Assembly: GCA_035995165.1 (NCBI GenBank)
Contig: DASYKU010000155.1
Span: forward strand, 1-32,633
Direction: 5' to 3'
From: Mycobacteriales bacterium
GTDB taxonomy: Bacteria; Actinomycetota; Actinomycetes; Mycobacteriales; CADCTP01
DNA length: 32,633 nucleotides
In this document: one piece after another, positions 8,979-16,282 of the stretch
How the letters are laid out: every line of letters begins with the position of its first letter
Numbering within the stretch: position 1 is the first letter of the stretch
Made by a program: the position numbers and the translations under genes
Notes under the pieces: generated by a model
What the model was told of the DNA's origin: nothing
What the model saw: the letters and a program-made list of their open reading frames with translations, nothing else
The model's database searches: none

Positions 8979-9452
8979 ATGGCGGGCAGGCACGAGTACG
9001 CGGTCGGGCTGACCTGGACCGGGAACACCGGCGCGGGCACCGCGACGTACCGGTCGTACCGGCGGACCTGCGCGGTGACCGCTGCGGGCAAGCCGGCGAT
9101 CGCGGGCTCGGCCGACCCGCACTTCCGCGGCGACGCCGACCGCTGGAACCCGGAGGAGCTGCTGGTGGCGGCGCTGTCCCAGTGCCACCTGCTGGCGTTC
9201 CTGCACGCGGCCGCGCAGGCCGGGGTGGTCGTCGTCGACTACGCCGACGCCGCCACCGGCACCATGGCCACCGAGGGCGACGGCGGCCACATGACCGGGG
9301 TGGTGCTGCACCCGGTCGTCACCGTCGCCGCGGCCGGCATGGCCGAGGAGTGCGCGCGGCTGCACGAGCAGGCCCACGAGAACTGCTTCATCGCCAACTC
9401 GGTGAACTTCCCGGTGACGCACGAGGCCGCCGTCCAGGTCGCGACGCCGTGA
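8979..9452 (+). CDS. OsmC/Ohr-family peroxide-related protein
   Basis: 157-residue OsmC-fold protein. This family reduces organic peroxides with paired cysteines. The first conserved block is [19 protein letters not shown], with Cys69 as the likely peroxidatic residue. The second is [11 protein letters not shown] with Cys136, the expected resolving cysteine. The Glu of NPEELL is also conserved. ATG 8979 has GGAGG about four bases upstream. The stop overlaps the PadR start as GTGA, so both are probably in one transcript. It diverges from cysS across 49 bases. Confidence 0.88.
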   Translation: MAGRHEYAVGLTWTGNTGAGTATYRSYRRTCAVTAAGKPAIAGSADPHFRGDADRWNPEELLVAALSQCHLLAFLHAAAQAGVVVVDYADAATGTMATEGDGGHMTGVVLHPVVTVAAAGMAEECARLHEQAHENCFIANSVNFPVTHEAAVQVATP

Positions 9453-10075
9453 GCGCGAGCTCGACCCGGCTGCTGGTGCTCGGCGCGGTGCGCATCTTCC
9501 AGCCCGCGCACGGCTACCTGGTCCGCCGGGAGCTGCTCAGCTGGGGCGTGGAGAGCTGGGCCGCGCTGAACCCGGGCTCGATCTACAACATGCTGCGCAC
9601 GCTGAGCCGGGACGGGATGCTGGCCGAGGTCGAGGGGGACGCCGGTCCCGGGCCGGCCCGGGTCGGCTACCAGCTCACGCTCGACGGGGAGCAGGCGTTC
9701 CTGAACCTGCTGACCAGGGCCCTGTGGGAGATCGACGAGCGCGATCCCCATCTGCTGCCCGCGGCGTTGTCGTTCCTGCCGATGCTCACCCGCACGCAGG
9801 CGGCCGAGGCGCTGGAGGCCCGGGCGACCGCGATCGAGCTGCGGGTGAAGGCGGTCGAGGCCCGCAGCCGGATGACGCTGGAGAAGAAGCTGGCGCCGCC
9901 GCACACGTACGAGCTGTTCGAGTACGAGATCGCGCACTTCACCGGCGAGCTGGGCTGGGTCCGCGCCGCGCGGAAGCGGGTCGAGGCCGACCACTACCGC
10001 TTCGCCGGCGAGCCCGCCGCGGAGCTCGGCCCGGTCGGCGGGCACTGGTACGGCGCGCTCGAGAAACCCGGTTGA
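9449..10075 (+). CDS. PadR-family transcriptional regulator
   Basis: 208-residue PadR regulator: an N-terminal winged helix with the family pattern LLVLGAVRIFQPAHGYLVRR and SIYNMLRTLSRDGML, then a C-terminal helical dimerisation part (EALEARATAIELRVKAVEAR). PadR proteins usually repress multidrug exporters. Start is GTG 9449, overlapping the osmC stop. A palindrome lying in the promoter of the next gene, an ABC exporter, is its probable operator. The -35 box of that promoter overlaps the padR stop codon. Confidence 0.87.
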   Translation: MSASSTRLLVLGAVRIFQPAHGYLVRRELLSWGVESWAALNPGSIYNMLRTLSRDGMLAEVEGDAGPGPARVGYQLTLDGEQAFLNLLTRALWEIDERDPHLLPAALSFLPMLTRTQAAEALEARATAIELRVKAVEARSRMTLEKKLAPPHTYELFEYEIAHFTGELGWVRAARKRVEADHYRFAGEPAAELGPVGGHWYGALEKPG

Positions 10076-10101
10076 CAGTGCTCTAGTCAAGCTTGAATAG
10101 T
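10072..10101 (+). promoter_or_regulatory. Promoter of the ABC exporter operon
   Basis: A consensus -35 TTGACA (10072-10077) and a -10 AATAGT (10096-10101) are separated by 18 bases. The -10 ends six bases before GTG 10108, predicting a leaderless transcript. The -35 overlaps the padR stop. Confidence 0.65.
10083..10100. promoter_or_regulatory. Palindromic operator in the exporter promoter spacer
   Basis: CTAgTCAAGCTTGAaTAG has a perfect ten-base core, TCAAGCTTGA (10087-10096), and CTA/TAG outer arms with one mismatched pair. It fills the -35/-10 spacer and touches the -10, so a bound dimer would block RNA polymerase. The adjacent PadR is the obvious ligand. Confidence 0.65.
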
Positions 10102-10107
10102 GTCCGT

Positions 10108-11103
10108 GTGATCCAAGCCCGAGGACTGGTACGAACGTTCCGCGGCCGCGGCCGCAACGCCCGCGAGGTGCACGCCGTACGGGGCGTCGACATCGACGTC
10201 GCCGCCGGCGAGGTGGTGGGGTTCCTCGGCCCGAACGGGGCCGGCAAGACGACCACGCTGCGCATGCTGACGACCCTGCTCGAACCGACCGCCGGCGCGG
10301 CGACGGTGGCCGGCCACGACCTGCGCGCCGATCCGGTCGGCGTCCGCCGCAACATCGGCTACGTGCCGCAGGGTGGCTCCTCGCTGCCGCAGGCGCGGGT
10401 CGGCGAGGAGCTCACCGATCACGCCGCGCTCTACGGGATCCCGACCGAGGTGGCCCGCCGTCGCGGCGAGGAGCTGTTCGCCCGGCTCGACCTCGACGAC
10501 GTCTGGACCCGCAAGGTGGAGAGCCTCTCCGGCGGCCAGCGCCGCCGCCTGGACATCGCCAAGGGGCTGGTCCACCAGCCCCCGCTGGTGTTCCTGGACG
10601 AGCCGACCACCGGGCTGGACCCGCAGTCGCGGGCCAACCTCTGGACGCACGTGGCCGACCTGCGCGACACCGGCGGCGTGACCGTCTTCCTCACCACCCA
10701 CTACCTGGACGAGGCGGACGTGCTCTGCGACCGGATCCTCGTCATCGACCACGGCGAGATCGTCGCCGTCGGCAGCCCGGACGAGCTGAAGCAGCGGGTG
10801 TCCGGGGACGCGGTGCTGCTGCGGCTGGCCGACGTGGCCGACGCTGCGGCCGCGGCCGAGCTGGTCGGCGCGCTGCCGGACGCCGACAGCCCCGGCATCG
10901 ACGGCGAGACCGTGCACGTGCGGGTGCCCAACGGCGGCGCCGCGCTGCCGGGCCTGCTGCGGGAGCTGGACCGGGCCGGCGTCGCGCTGGCCGCGGTCGA
11001 GGTCCGGCGGCCGACGCTGGACGACGTGTTCCTGTCCCTGACCGGGCGCTCGCTGCGGGACACCGAGCGGGCGCCGGACGCCGAGCTGGTGGGTGCCCGA
11101 TGA
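10108..11103 (+). CDS. ABC-2 exporter ATP-binding protein (DrrA-like)
   Basis: 331-residue ATPase of the daunorubicin-resistance DrrA type, which pairs with an ABC-2 permease to export drugs or lipids. Walker A is GPNGAGKTT (41-49), signature LSGGQRRRLDIAKGL, Walker B LVFLDEPTTGLDP and H-loop TTHYLDEADVL. A C-terminal extension of about 90 residues ends with the DrrA-type PTLDDVFLSLTGR. GTG 10108 has no Shine-Dalgarno but lies six bases after a -10 box. The stop overlaps the permease start as ATGA. The upstream padR probably regulates it. The transported compound is unknown. Confidence 0.92.
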   Translation: MIQARGLVRTFRGRGRNAREVHAVRGVDIDVAAGEVVGFLGPNGAGKTTTLRMLTTLLEPTAGAATVAGHDLRADPVGVRRNIGYVPQGGSSLPQARVGEELTDHAALYGIPTEVARRRGEELFARLDLDDVWTRKVESLSGGQRRRLDIAKGLVHQPPLVFLDEPTTGLDPQSRANLWTHVADLRDTGGVTVFLTTHYLDEADVLCDRILVIDHGEIVAVGSPDELKQRVSGDAVLLRLADVADAAAAAELVGALPDADSPGIDGETVHVRVPNGGAALPGLLRELDRAGVALAAVEVRRPTLDDVFLSLTGRSLRDTERAPDAELVGAR

Positions 11104-11843
11104 CCGAGACCTTCGTCGTCTTCCGGCGGGCGATGCGGCTGTCCCTGCGCAACCCGACCTGGGTGATCATCGGGCTGAGCCAGCCGATCCTCTACCTGGT
11201 GCTGTTCGGGCCGCTGCTCAAGCCGCTGTCGGCGCAGCTCGGCACCGGCAACGCGTACCAGCTGTTCGTGCCGGGGATCCTCGTGCAGCTCGGCATCTTC
11301 GGCGCGTTGTTCGTCGGCTTCGGGCTGATCGCCGAATACCGGGCCGGGGTCATCGAGACCCAGCGGGTGACGCCGGCACCCCGCGGCGCGCTGCTCATGG
11401 GCCGGGTGCTGCGGGATGTCGTGGTGCTGCTGACGCAGGCGATCGTGCTGACGCTGGTGGCGCTGCCGCTGGGGCTGCGGGCGCCGGTCGCCGGCGTGCT
11501 GATCGGCATCGCCGTGGTCGGCCTGCTCGGCGCCGCCTTCTCCGCCGTGTCGTACGCGGTGGCGCTGACGCTCAAGAGCGAGGACGCGCTGGCGCCGCTG
11601 CTCAACGCGGTCGCGATGCCGGTGCTGCTGCTGTCCGGGATCCTGCTGCCGATGTCGCTGGCCCCGGGCTGGCTGGAGAAGCTCTCGGACGTCAACCCGC
11701 TCAAGCACGTGGTGGACGGCGTCCGGGCGTTCTTCGGCGGCGACTACACGGCCGACGCCTGGTGGGGGCTCGGCGTCACCGCCGCCCTGGTGCTGCTGGG
11801 CTTCTGGTTCGGCACCCGGACCTTCCGGCGGGAGTCAGCCTAG
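11100..11843 (+). CDS. ABC-2 type exporter permease (DrrB-like)
   Basis: 247-residue integral membrane protein with about six hydrophobic helices, starting around NPTWVIIGLSQPILYLVLFGP. It shows the ABC-2 features FVPGILVQLGIF, IAEYRAGVIETQRVTP and, near the C-terminus, the amphipathic LAPGWLEKLSDVNPLKHVVDG. It forms the channel for the ATPase just upstream, whose stop its start overlaps by four bases. It ends nine bases before the convergent FHA gene, with no clear terminator between. Confidence 0.9.
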   Translation: MTETFVVFRRAMRLSLRNPTWVIIGLSQPILYLVLFGPLLKPLSAQLGTGNAYQLFVPGILVQLGIFGALFVGFGLIAEYRAGVIETQRVTPAPRGALLMGRVLRDVVVLLTQAIVLTLVALPLGLRAPVAGVLIGIAVVGLLGAAFSAVSYAVALTLKSEDALAPLLNAVAMPVLLLSGILLPMSLAPGWLEKLSDVNPLKHVVDGVRAFFGGDYTADAWWGLGVTAALVLLGFWFGTRTFRRESA

Positions 11844-11852
11844 GCCGTGCCG

Positions 11853-12647
11853 TCAGGCGTGGCCCAGAAGTCGGTGCACCGTCGGGAGGGTGACGATGCC
11901 GGAGGAGACGGCGAACTCGACGAGCTGCTCCTTGCGGCCGCCGCGGCGGGGCGCGCCGGACCGCTCCCGGGCCAGGGCCTGCTGCTGCTCGGCGGTGCTC
12001 GCGTTCCGCGCGCGCCCCGCCGACCAGGGCCGCTCCCCCACCGGCAGCTTGGCCCGGACGTCGTCCAGCCGGCGGTCGACCCAGTCGGCGGTGCGGGGCT
12101 CGGGGACCAGGCCGCGCTCGTACAGGCGGTCGGCGACCTGCTGGCTGGTCGGGATCCAGGGGCTGTCCGGGTGCCGCAGGGTCGGCTCGCACAAGGCGAC
12201 CAGACAGGCGAAGTACGCCGTGCCCTCCATCAGCGACCAGGCCGGGCGGGTCCGCTCGGCGGTGGCTTCGTCCACACCGGACACGTCGCCCGGCTTCACC
12301 GCGCCCGCGACCTCCAGGTCCAGGCCGTCGTCGGTGCCGGCGAACCCGACCCGGACCCGGCCGTCGGTGACCAGGTGGGCCTGCCCCGGCCGGACCGTGT
12401 GCCGGACCCCGGCCTCGTCCACGAACAGCGGGTTGGAGCCGGTGTTGGTGAGCAGCACGCCGAACGGGGTCACGTCCAGCGTCCCGGCCTTGCGGCTGAC
12501 CCGAGGGCTGTCGCTGACCGCGAGGTCGGCCAGCGGGCGCGGCGCCGACCGTCCGAAGGAGACGGACTCCCCCGGGCCGAGCGGGACCTCCGGCCGGCCC
12601 GGGCAGGCGAGCCGGGCCCGGACCAGACCCTGCGGCAGCACCGTCAC
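11853..12647 (-). CDS. FHA-domain protein with C-terminal winged-helix-like region
   Basis: 264-residue protein. Residues about 20-95 have forkhead-associated features, which bind phosphothreonine: FGRSAP (31-36), the SPRVSRKAG block (47-55), and LTNTGSNPLFVD (66-77) with the conserved Asn. A middle region (about 135-200) containing IPTSQQVADRLYERGL and WVDRRLDDVRAKL looks like a winged helix, so it could bind DNA or protein. GTG 12647 overlaps the kinase stop as GTGA. The gene order phosphatase-kinase-FHA makes this the likely reader of the kinase's output. The FHA call is good; the DNA-binding idea is inference. Confidence 0.75.
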   Translation of the reverse strand: MTVLPQGLVRARLACPGRPEVPLGPGESVSFGRSAPRPLADLAVSDSPRVSRKAGTLDVTPFGVLLTNTGSNPLFVDEAGVRHTVRPGQAHLVTDGRVRVGFAGTDDGLDLEVAGAVKPGDVSGVDEATAERTRPAWSLMEGTAYFACLVALCEPTLRHPDSPWIPTSQQVADRLYERGLVPEPRTADWVDRRLDDVRAKLPVGERPWSAGRARNASTAEQQQALARERSGAPRRGGRKEQLVEFAVSSGIVTLPTVHRLLGHA

Positions 12648-14494
12648 GAACCCGCGCCGCGGATCTGGTCGAGGACGACGACCACCTGGTTCAGCACCCG
12701 GTCGGGGCTGGAGTTGAACACCGCCGAGATGCCGACCAGCGCCAGCACCGCGAGCACGGTCAGCAGCACGACCATCCCGATCAGCCGCCGGATCATCCGG
12801 GTGAGGCGGCGCACGATCCGGCTCCGGACCTTCGGCTTCGGGGCCGGGTCCGATGTGGACGGTGCGCGCCAGGTGGCCTTGTCCGAAGTGGACGGTCGCG
12901 GGGCGGGCTGCGGCGGCGGCTCGTAGGCGCGGACCGGTTCGTACGTCCGGGTCGGCTCGTAGGTCCGGGTCGGCTCGTAGGTCCGGGTCGGCTCGCGCCG
13001 GGCCGGGGCCATCACGAGCGTGGGCTCCCGGCGGGCCGGGGCCATGACCGCGGTCTTCTCCCGCTCCGGAACCGGCGGGCGGCGCAGGCCCGCCTCGCGC
13101 TCCAGCCGGTCCAGCCGGCGGGCGAGCACGTCGTGGTCGCGGCGGAGCCGGTCCCGGTCGGCGACCGCGTCGTCGCGGGAGCGGGCGATGCGGTCCCGGT
13201 CGGCGGCGAGCCGGTCGCGCTGGGCGGAGACGGCGGCGGTCTGCTGCCGGGTCTTCTCCAGCTCCGAGAGGGACACCACCTGGGTGGCCGCCGGATCCGC
13301 CCTCGTCATCCCGTTCGCGATCGGGCTCGGAACCGGGGCCGCCGGCCGACCCCGCCCGGCGAGGGTGGGCAGGACGTCCTCGTTCAGGTGGAGGAAGGCG
13401 GCGGCCAGGACGCCGTCGGCGGGGACCAGCTCGCCCGACACCCGCCCGCCGGGGCGGTCGAGCGACAGCGCCAGCAGCGGTCCGCCCGCGGCCGGGTCGA
13501 GGTCGACCAGCGCGGCCAGCCGGGGCGACCCGGCCGGCCACGGCACCCCCGCGTACGCCGGCGGCACCGCGAGCTCGGCCAGCCGCGCCCGCAGCTGGGC
13601 CGAGGTGGTGACCCGGCGCCGGGCCGGGTCCTGGACCAGGCAGTCCTCCAGCAGCGCGCGCCAGCCGGGCGAGAGCCGGCCGTCCACCGCGTACCGGCCC
13701 AGGCAGACCAGCTCGTACTGCTGCTCGGGGGTGGTGCCGGCGGTGATGTGCCGGCCGGTGAGCATCCGGTGCGCGCTGACCGCGAGGGCCCAGACGTCGC
13801 CGGCCTGGCTGGCCCGCCAGCCCTCGACCGGGGGCCGCCGGACGCCGTCGGCCTGCAGCACGCCCTGGGTCGCCGACTCCGGCGGCCAGAACGCGATCGT
13901 GCGGGCCGGCCCGATACCGGCCGAGCGGGTCGACTCCAGCGACGCCGACACCCCGAAGTCGGCGACGGCGAACCGTGGCCCGATCCGCAGCACGTTGGTC
14001 GGCTTGATGTCCCCGTGCACGACCCGGCGCGCGTGGATGTGCTCCAGCCCGGCCGCGACCTGCTCGAACACCGCGGCCCAGGCCCGTTCGTCCGGCTGCA
14101 CCCGCTCCCCGAAGGTCGGCAGGTCCTCCTCGGCCAGCTCCAGCACCAGCCCGACGTGGTGGTGCCGCGCCGTCGTCCGCTCGAACCGGAACGAGGTGAC
14201 CAGGGTCAGCACGTTCGGGTGGCCGTCGACGAGCTGGGTCCGGGCCGCCTCGCTGTTCATCGCGGTCAGCTCGGCCGGCGTACCCCAGACGCACTTGAGC
14301 GCCCGCGGCGCCCCGCCGTGCCGGTCGACCGTCTCCGGCGTCGCCGGGCGCACCTCGTAGACCGAGGAGAAGCCGCCGTCGGCCACGTGCCGCACGACCC
14401 GCCAGCGGGAGTCAGGCCCCTCGCCGACGACCTCCTCCGGCTCCAGCGGCACCGTCCGCGCGGGCAGGGCCGGGTCCCGGACCGTGCCGCTCAT
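12644..14494 (-). CDS. Membrane-anchored Ser/Thr protein kinase with Thr-rich repeats
   Basis: 616 residues. The kinase domain (about 30-310) has an unusual glycine loop, ADGGFSSVYEV (38-48), ATP-binding Lys67 in ALKCVW, a non-RD catalytic loop HGDIKPTN (160-167) with Gly for Arg, and DFG (179-181). A charged coiled coil spans roughly 415-475 (SELEKTRQQT...). Next come two copies of MAPARREPT and four tandem six-residue units, EPTRTY three times and EPVRAY once (503-526). A single membrane helix (574-593) lies near the C-terminus, leaving a short outside tail. The start overlaps the phosphatase stop (ATGA) and the stop overlaps the FHA start (GTGA): one translationally coupled signalling unit. 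Confidence 0.9.
   Translation of the reverse strand: MSGTVRDPALPARTVPLEPEEVVGEGPDSRWRVVRHVADGGFSSVYEVRPATPETVDRHGGAPRALKCVWGTPAELTAMNSEAARTQLVDGHPNVLTLVTSFRFERTTARHHHVGLVLELAEEDLPTFGERVQPDERAWAAVFEQVAAGLEHIHARRVVHGDIKPTNVLRIGPRFAVADFGVSASLESTRSAGIGPARTIAFWPPESATQGVLQADGVRRPPVEGWRASQAGDVWALAVSAHRMLTGRHITAGTTPEQQYELVCLGRYAVDGRLSPGWRALLEDCLVQDPARRRVTTSAQLRARLAELAVPPAYAGVPWPAGSPRLAALVDLDPAAGGPLLALSLDRPGGRVSGELVPADGVLAAAFLHLNEDVLPTLAGRGRPAAPVPSPIANGMTRADPAATQVVSLSELEKTRQQTAAVSAQRDRLAADRDRIARSRDDAVADRDRLRRDHDVLARRLDRLEREAGLRRPPVPEREKTAVMAPARREPTLVMAPARREPTRTYEPTRTYEPTRTYEPVRAYEPPPQPAPRPSTSDKATWRAPSTSDPAPKPKVRSRIVRRLTRMIRRLIGMVVLLTVLAVLALVGISAVFNSSPDRVLNQVVVVLDQIRGAGS
12918..12989. repeat. Four 18-base tandem repeats in the kinase gene
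   Basis: Four 18-base units (12918-12935, 12936-12953, 12954-12971, 12972-12989) of the form GGCTCGTAGGTCCGGGTC. The last two are identical. They encode the EPTRTY/EPVRAY array. A diverged duplication encoding MAPARREPT follows at about 12990-13045. The unit keeps the reading frame, so copy-number change would alter the number of Thr sites. Confidence 0.85.
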
Positions 14495-15252
14495 CGTGCC
14501 CCCTCCGCCACATACCGAGTATTCAGGTCAGGTCGGGTGGTGTCCATGTCGGCCGGGACCTCGGCCGGGACCGACGCCAGCAACGCGGTCGCGTCGTCCC
14601 GGCCGCCCGCGTCGGCCGCCGCCCGGACCAGGTCCGCGGCCACCACCGCGGGGTCGGCCAGCAGCGTCGCCAGCGCCGGCACGGCCAGCGTCCGGGTCAC
14701 CCCGTCGGTCGCGACCAGCAGCCGGTCGCCGTCCCGCAGCCGTACGGTGGCCAGTTGCGGGAGGGCCGAGCCGGGCATCCCGGCGAACCGGGTGAGCATG
14801 CCGTCCAGCCGCCGCTGGGCCACCGATCCCGGCTCGACCGCGCCGGCCCGGACCAGCTGGGCGGCGTGCGTGTGCTCCTCGGTGAGCCGGCGCAGCCGGC
14901 CCCGGCGCAGCAGCCAGCAGGAGGAGTCGCCCAGGTGCGCCAGCCGGAGCCGGCGCCCGTCCAGGACGGCCGCGGTGAGCGTGGTGCCGGGCCGCAGCGG
15001 CATCGGCATCGTGTCGGTGGCCAGCGCGCGGACCCGGTCGTGCCCGGCGGCGACGGCCACCTCCAGCCCGGCCTCGTCGAGGCACTCGACCAGGCCGGCC
15101 AGCACCGCTTCGGCCGCCGCGGCGCCGTCGAGGGTGCCGCCCATGCCGTCGGCGACCGCGAGCAGCAGGCCGGCCCGACGGGTCACCGCGACCCAGCGGT
15201 CCTCGCTGGCCGCGCGGCTGCGCCCGGTCCGGCTGGCCACGGTGACGTCCAC
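14491..15252 (-). CDS. PP2C-family Ser/Thr protein phosphatase
   Basis: 253-residue metal-dependent phosphatase that should reverse the neighbouring kinase. PP2C motifs occur in order: SEDR (16-19), VADGMGG (34-40), the GTT of LRPGTTLTAAVLDG, LAHLGDSSCWL, LVATDGVTR and GGRDDATALL, the last carrying a metal-binding Asp. No membrane segment is present, so it is cytoplasmic. GTG 15252 is preferred because GGAGAGG lies about nine bases upstream; GTG 15261 would place that motif against the start. The stop overlaps the kinase ATG. A GGAACC-N16-CGTA pattern upstream could be an ECF sigma promoter. Confidence 0.9.
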   Translation of the reverse strand: MDVTVASRTGRSRAASEDRWVAVTRRAGLLLAVADGMGGTLDGAAAAEAVLAGLVECLDEAGLEVAVAAGHDRVRALATDTMPMPLRPGTTLTAAVLDGRRLRLAHLGDSSCWLLRRGRLRRLTEEHTHAAQLVRAGAVEPGSVAQRRLDGMLTRFAGMPGSALPQLATVRLRDGDRLLVATDGVTRTLAVPALATLLADPAVVAADLVRAAADAGGRDDATALLASVPAEVPADMDTTRPDLNTRYVAEGAR

Positions 15253-15272
15253 GGTCGCCACCCTCTCCCGCG

Positions 15273-15298
15273 TACGCGAGGGCGCGCAGGGGGGTTCC
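15273..15298 (-). promoter_or_regulatory. Possible ECF-sigma promoter for the phosphatase-kinase-FHA operon
   Basis: On the minus strand, GGAACC (15293-15298) and CGTA (15273-15276) are separated by 16 bases, resembling the SigE/SigR-type ECF promoter. GGAACC also lies inside an inverted repeat of six Gs and six Cs (15289-15302), so the match may be fortuitous. Confidence 0.3.
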
Positions 15299-15369
15299 CC
15301 CCCTTCTGGCGTCCGTTGCGCCGGGAGAAGGTCAGCCCGTCCAGATCAGTCCACCCCCGGGGAGACGCG

Positions 15370-16038
15370 ATGACCGCCACGGCGGAGACCAGCTCCGACG
15401 CCTGGGCCGGAGTGCTGGGCACCTACCGCGCCGACCTCGTCCGCGCGGCCCGGACCCGGCTCGGGTCCGGCGGCGCCGACGCCGAGGACGTCGTGCACGA
15501 CGTGGTCGTCCGGGTGCTGCGCGGCGGCAAGGACGCGGGTGACATGGCGACGCCCGGGGCGTACCTGCGGCGGGCGGTCGGGAACGAGTGCGTGAGCCGC
15601 TGGCGCCGTACGGCCCGGGAGATCGTGGTGGCCGAGCTGCCCGAGCGGCCCCGGCCCGCGCACGACGAGACCGTGCTGGACCGGATCGCGCTCGGCGAGG
15701 CCGTCGACACGCTGACCCCGCGGCAGCGCCGGGTGATCGCGCTGACCGTGCTCGACGACCGGCCCGACTCCGAGGTCGCCGGGCAGCTCGGGATCAGCGA
15801 GGTGACGGTGCGGACGACCCGGAGCCGGGCGCTGGCCCGGCTCCGGGAGAAGCTGACCGCGATGGACGCGGTCGATCAGCTGCCGTTGACGCGGTCCGGG
15901 GTCACCCGGATCACGACCCGGACCGTGCCCTCGGGCTCCACCGGGTACGCCTCGCCGGTGTACTTGACCGACAGCTCGTCGATCAGCTCCCGGCCGCCCT
16001 CCTCGGGCAAGGTCGCCTCGCCCCGGATCTCCGCATAG
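15370..16038 (+). CDS. Sigma-70 family RNA polymerase sigma factor (ECF/SigE-like) with antisense-overlapping tail
   Basis: 222 residues. Region 2 (about 15-85) shows ADAEDVVHDVVVRVL and YLRRAVGNECVSRWRR. Region 4 (about 115-165) has LTPRQRRVIALTVLDD and the helix-turn-helix EVAGQLGISEVTVRTTRSRAL. Family proteins of this kind usually end near residue 170. Here the frame stays open for about 50 more residues, rich in Ser/Thr/Pro, to TAG 16036-16038. Those last 163 bases are the reverse complement of the PPOX-family gene. ATG 15370 follows GGGGAGA. It is divergent from the phosphatase-kinase-FHA unit and may be its transcription factor or a target. No anti-sigma gene is adjacent. Confidence 0.82.
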   Translation: MTATAETSSDAWAGVLGTYRADLVRAARTRLGSGGADAEDVVHDVVVRVLRGGKDAGDMATPGAYLRRAVGNECVSRWRRTAREIVVAELPERPRPAHDETVLDRIALGEAVDTLTPRQRRVIALTVLDDRPDSEVAGQLGISEVTVRTTRSRALARLREKLTAMDAVDQLPLTRSGVTRITTRTVPSGSTGYASPVYLTDSSSISSRPPSSGKVASPRISA

Positions 16039-16205
16039 GTGAACGGGTTCGCCGGGTCGTAGAAGGCCACCGAGACGTGCGGGTCGTGCCGCAGGTTCCT
16101 GGCCTTCTGCCGGGCCGCGGTGGTCGAGATCAGCACGTCGTCGCCGTCCCGCTCGGCCCGGACGACCGTCGCCTGCGGGCTGCCGTCGGGCAGAGCGGTC
16201 GGCAT
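15876..16205 (-). CDS. PPOX-class (pyridoxamine 5'-phosphate oxidase-like) F420/FMN-dependent protein
   Basis: 109-residue split-barrel flavin/F420-binding protein. Motifs typical of actinobacterial PPOX-class enzymes are LPDGSPQATVV (5-15), DDVLISTTAARQKARNLRHDP, NPFTYAEIRGEA and RVVIRVTPDRV. Members reduce small molecules using F420H2 or flavin. ATG 16205 has GAGGAG eight bases upstream. That start leaves the protein about 15-20 residues shorter than usual, lacking the first helix before the L-PDGSP strand. The 3' half overlaps the sigma factor frame on the other strand by 163 bases. Confidence 0.82.
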   Translation of the reverse strand: MPTALPDGSPQATVVRAERDGDDVLISTTAARQKARNLRHDPHVSVAFYDPANPFTYAEIRGEATLPEEGGRELIDELSVKYTGEAYPVEPEGTVRVVIRVTPDRVNGS

Positions 16206-16282
16206 CCGGGGTTCTCCTCGCCACGACGTGGCCTTACCGCCCTACCCCAGCCGAGATAGTTGACGCGTCACCAGTGGTGGCG

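Noticed and set aside
12918-12989. CRISPR-like short repeats
   Set aside because: The units are contiguous with no spacers, in frame, and encode a peptide repeat.
11853-14294. 813-codon open frame on the minus strand across the kinase gene
   Set aside because: Only its last 264 codons have protein-like sequence (the FHA protein). The rest is a Gly/Arg/Pro-rich shadow of the kinase frame caused by high GC.
15289-15302. Six-G/six-C inverted repeat as a terminator
   Set aside because: It lies between divergent starts, where no transcript should end; better viewed as part of a promoter region.
13133-15373. 746-codon open frame on the plus strand
   Set aside because: Antisense to kinase and phosphatase, composed of Arg/Gly/Pro/Ala-rich shadow sequence without domains.
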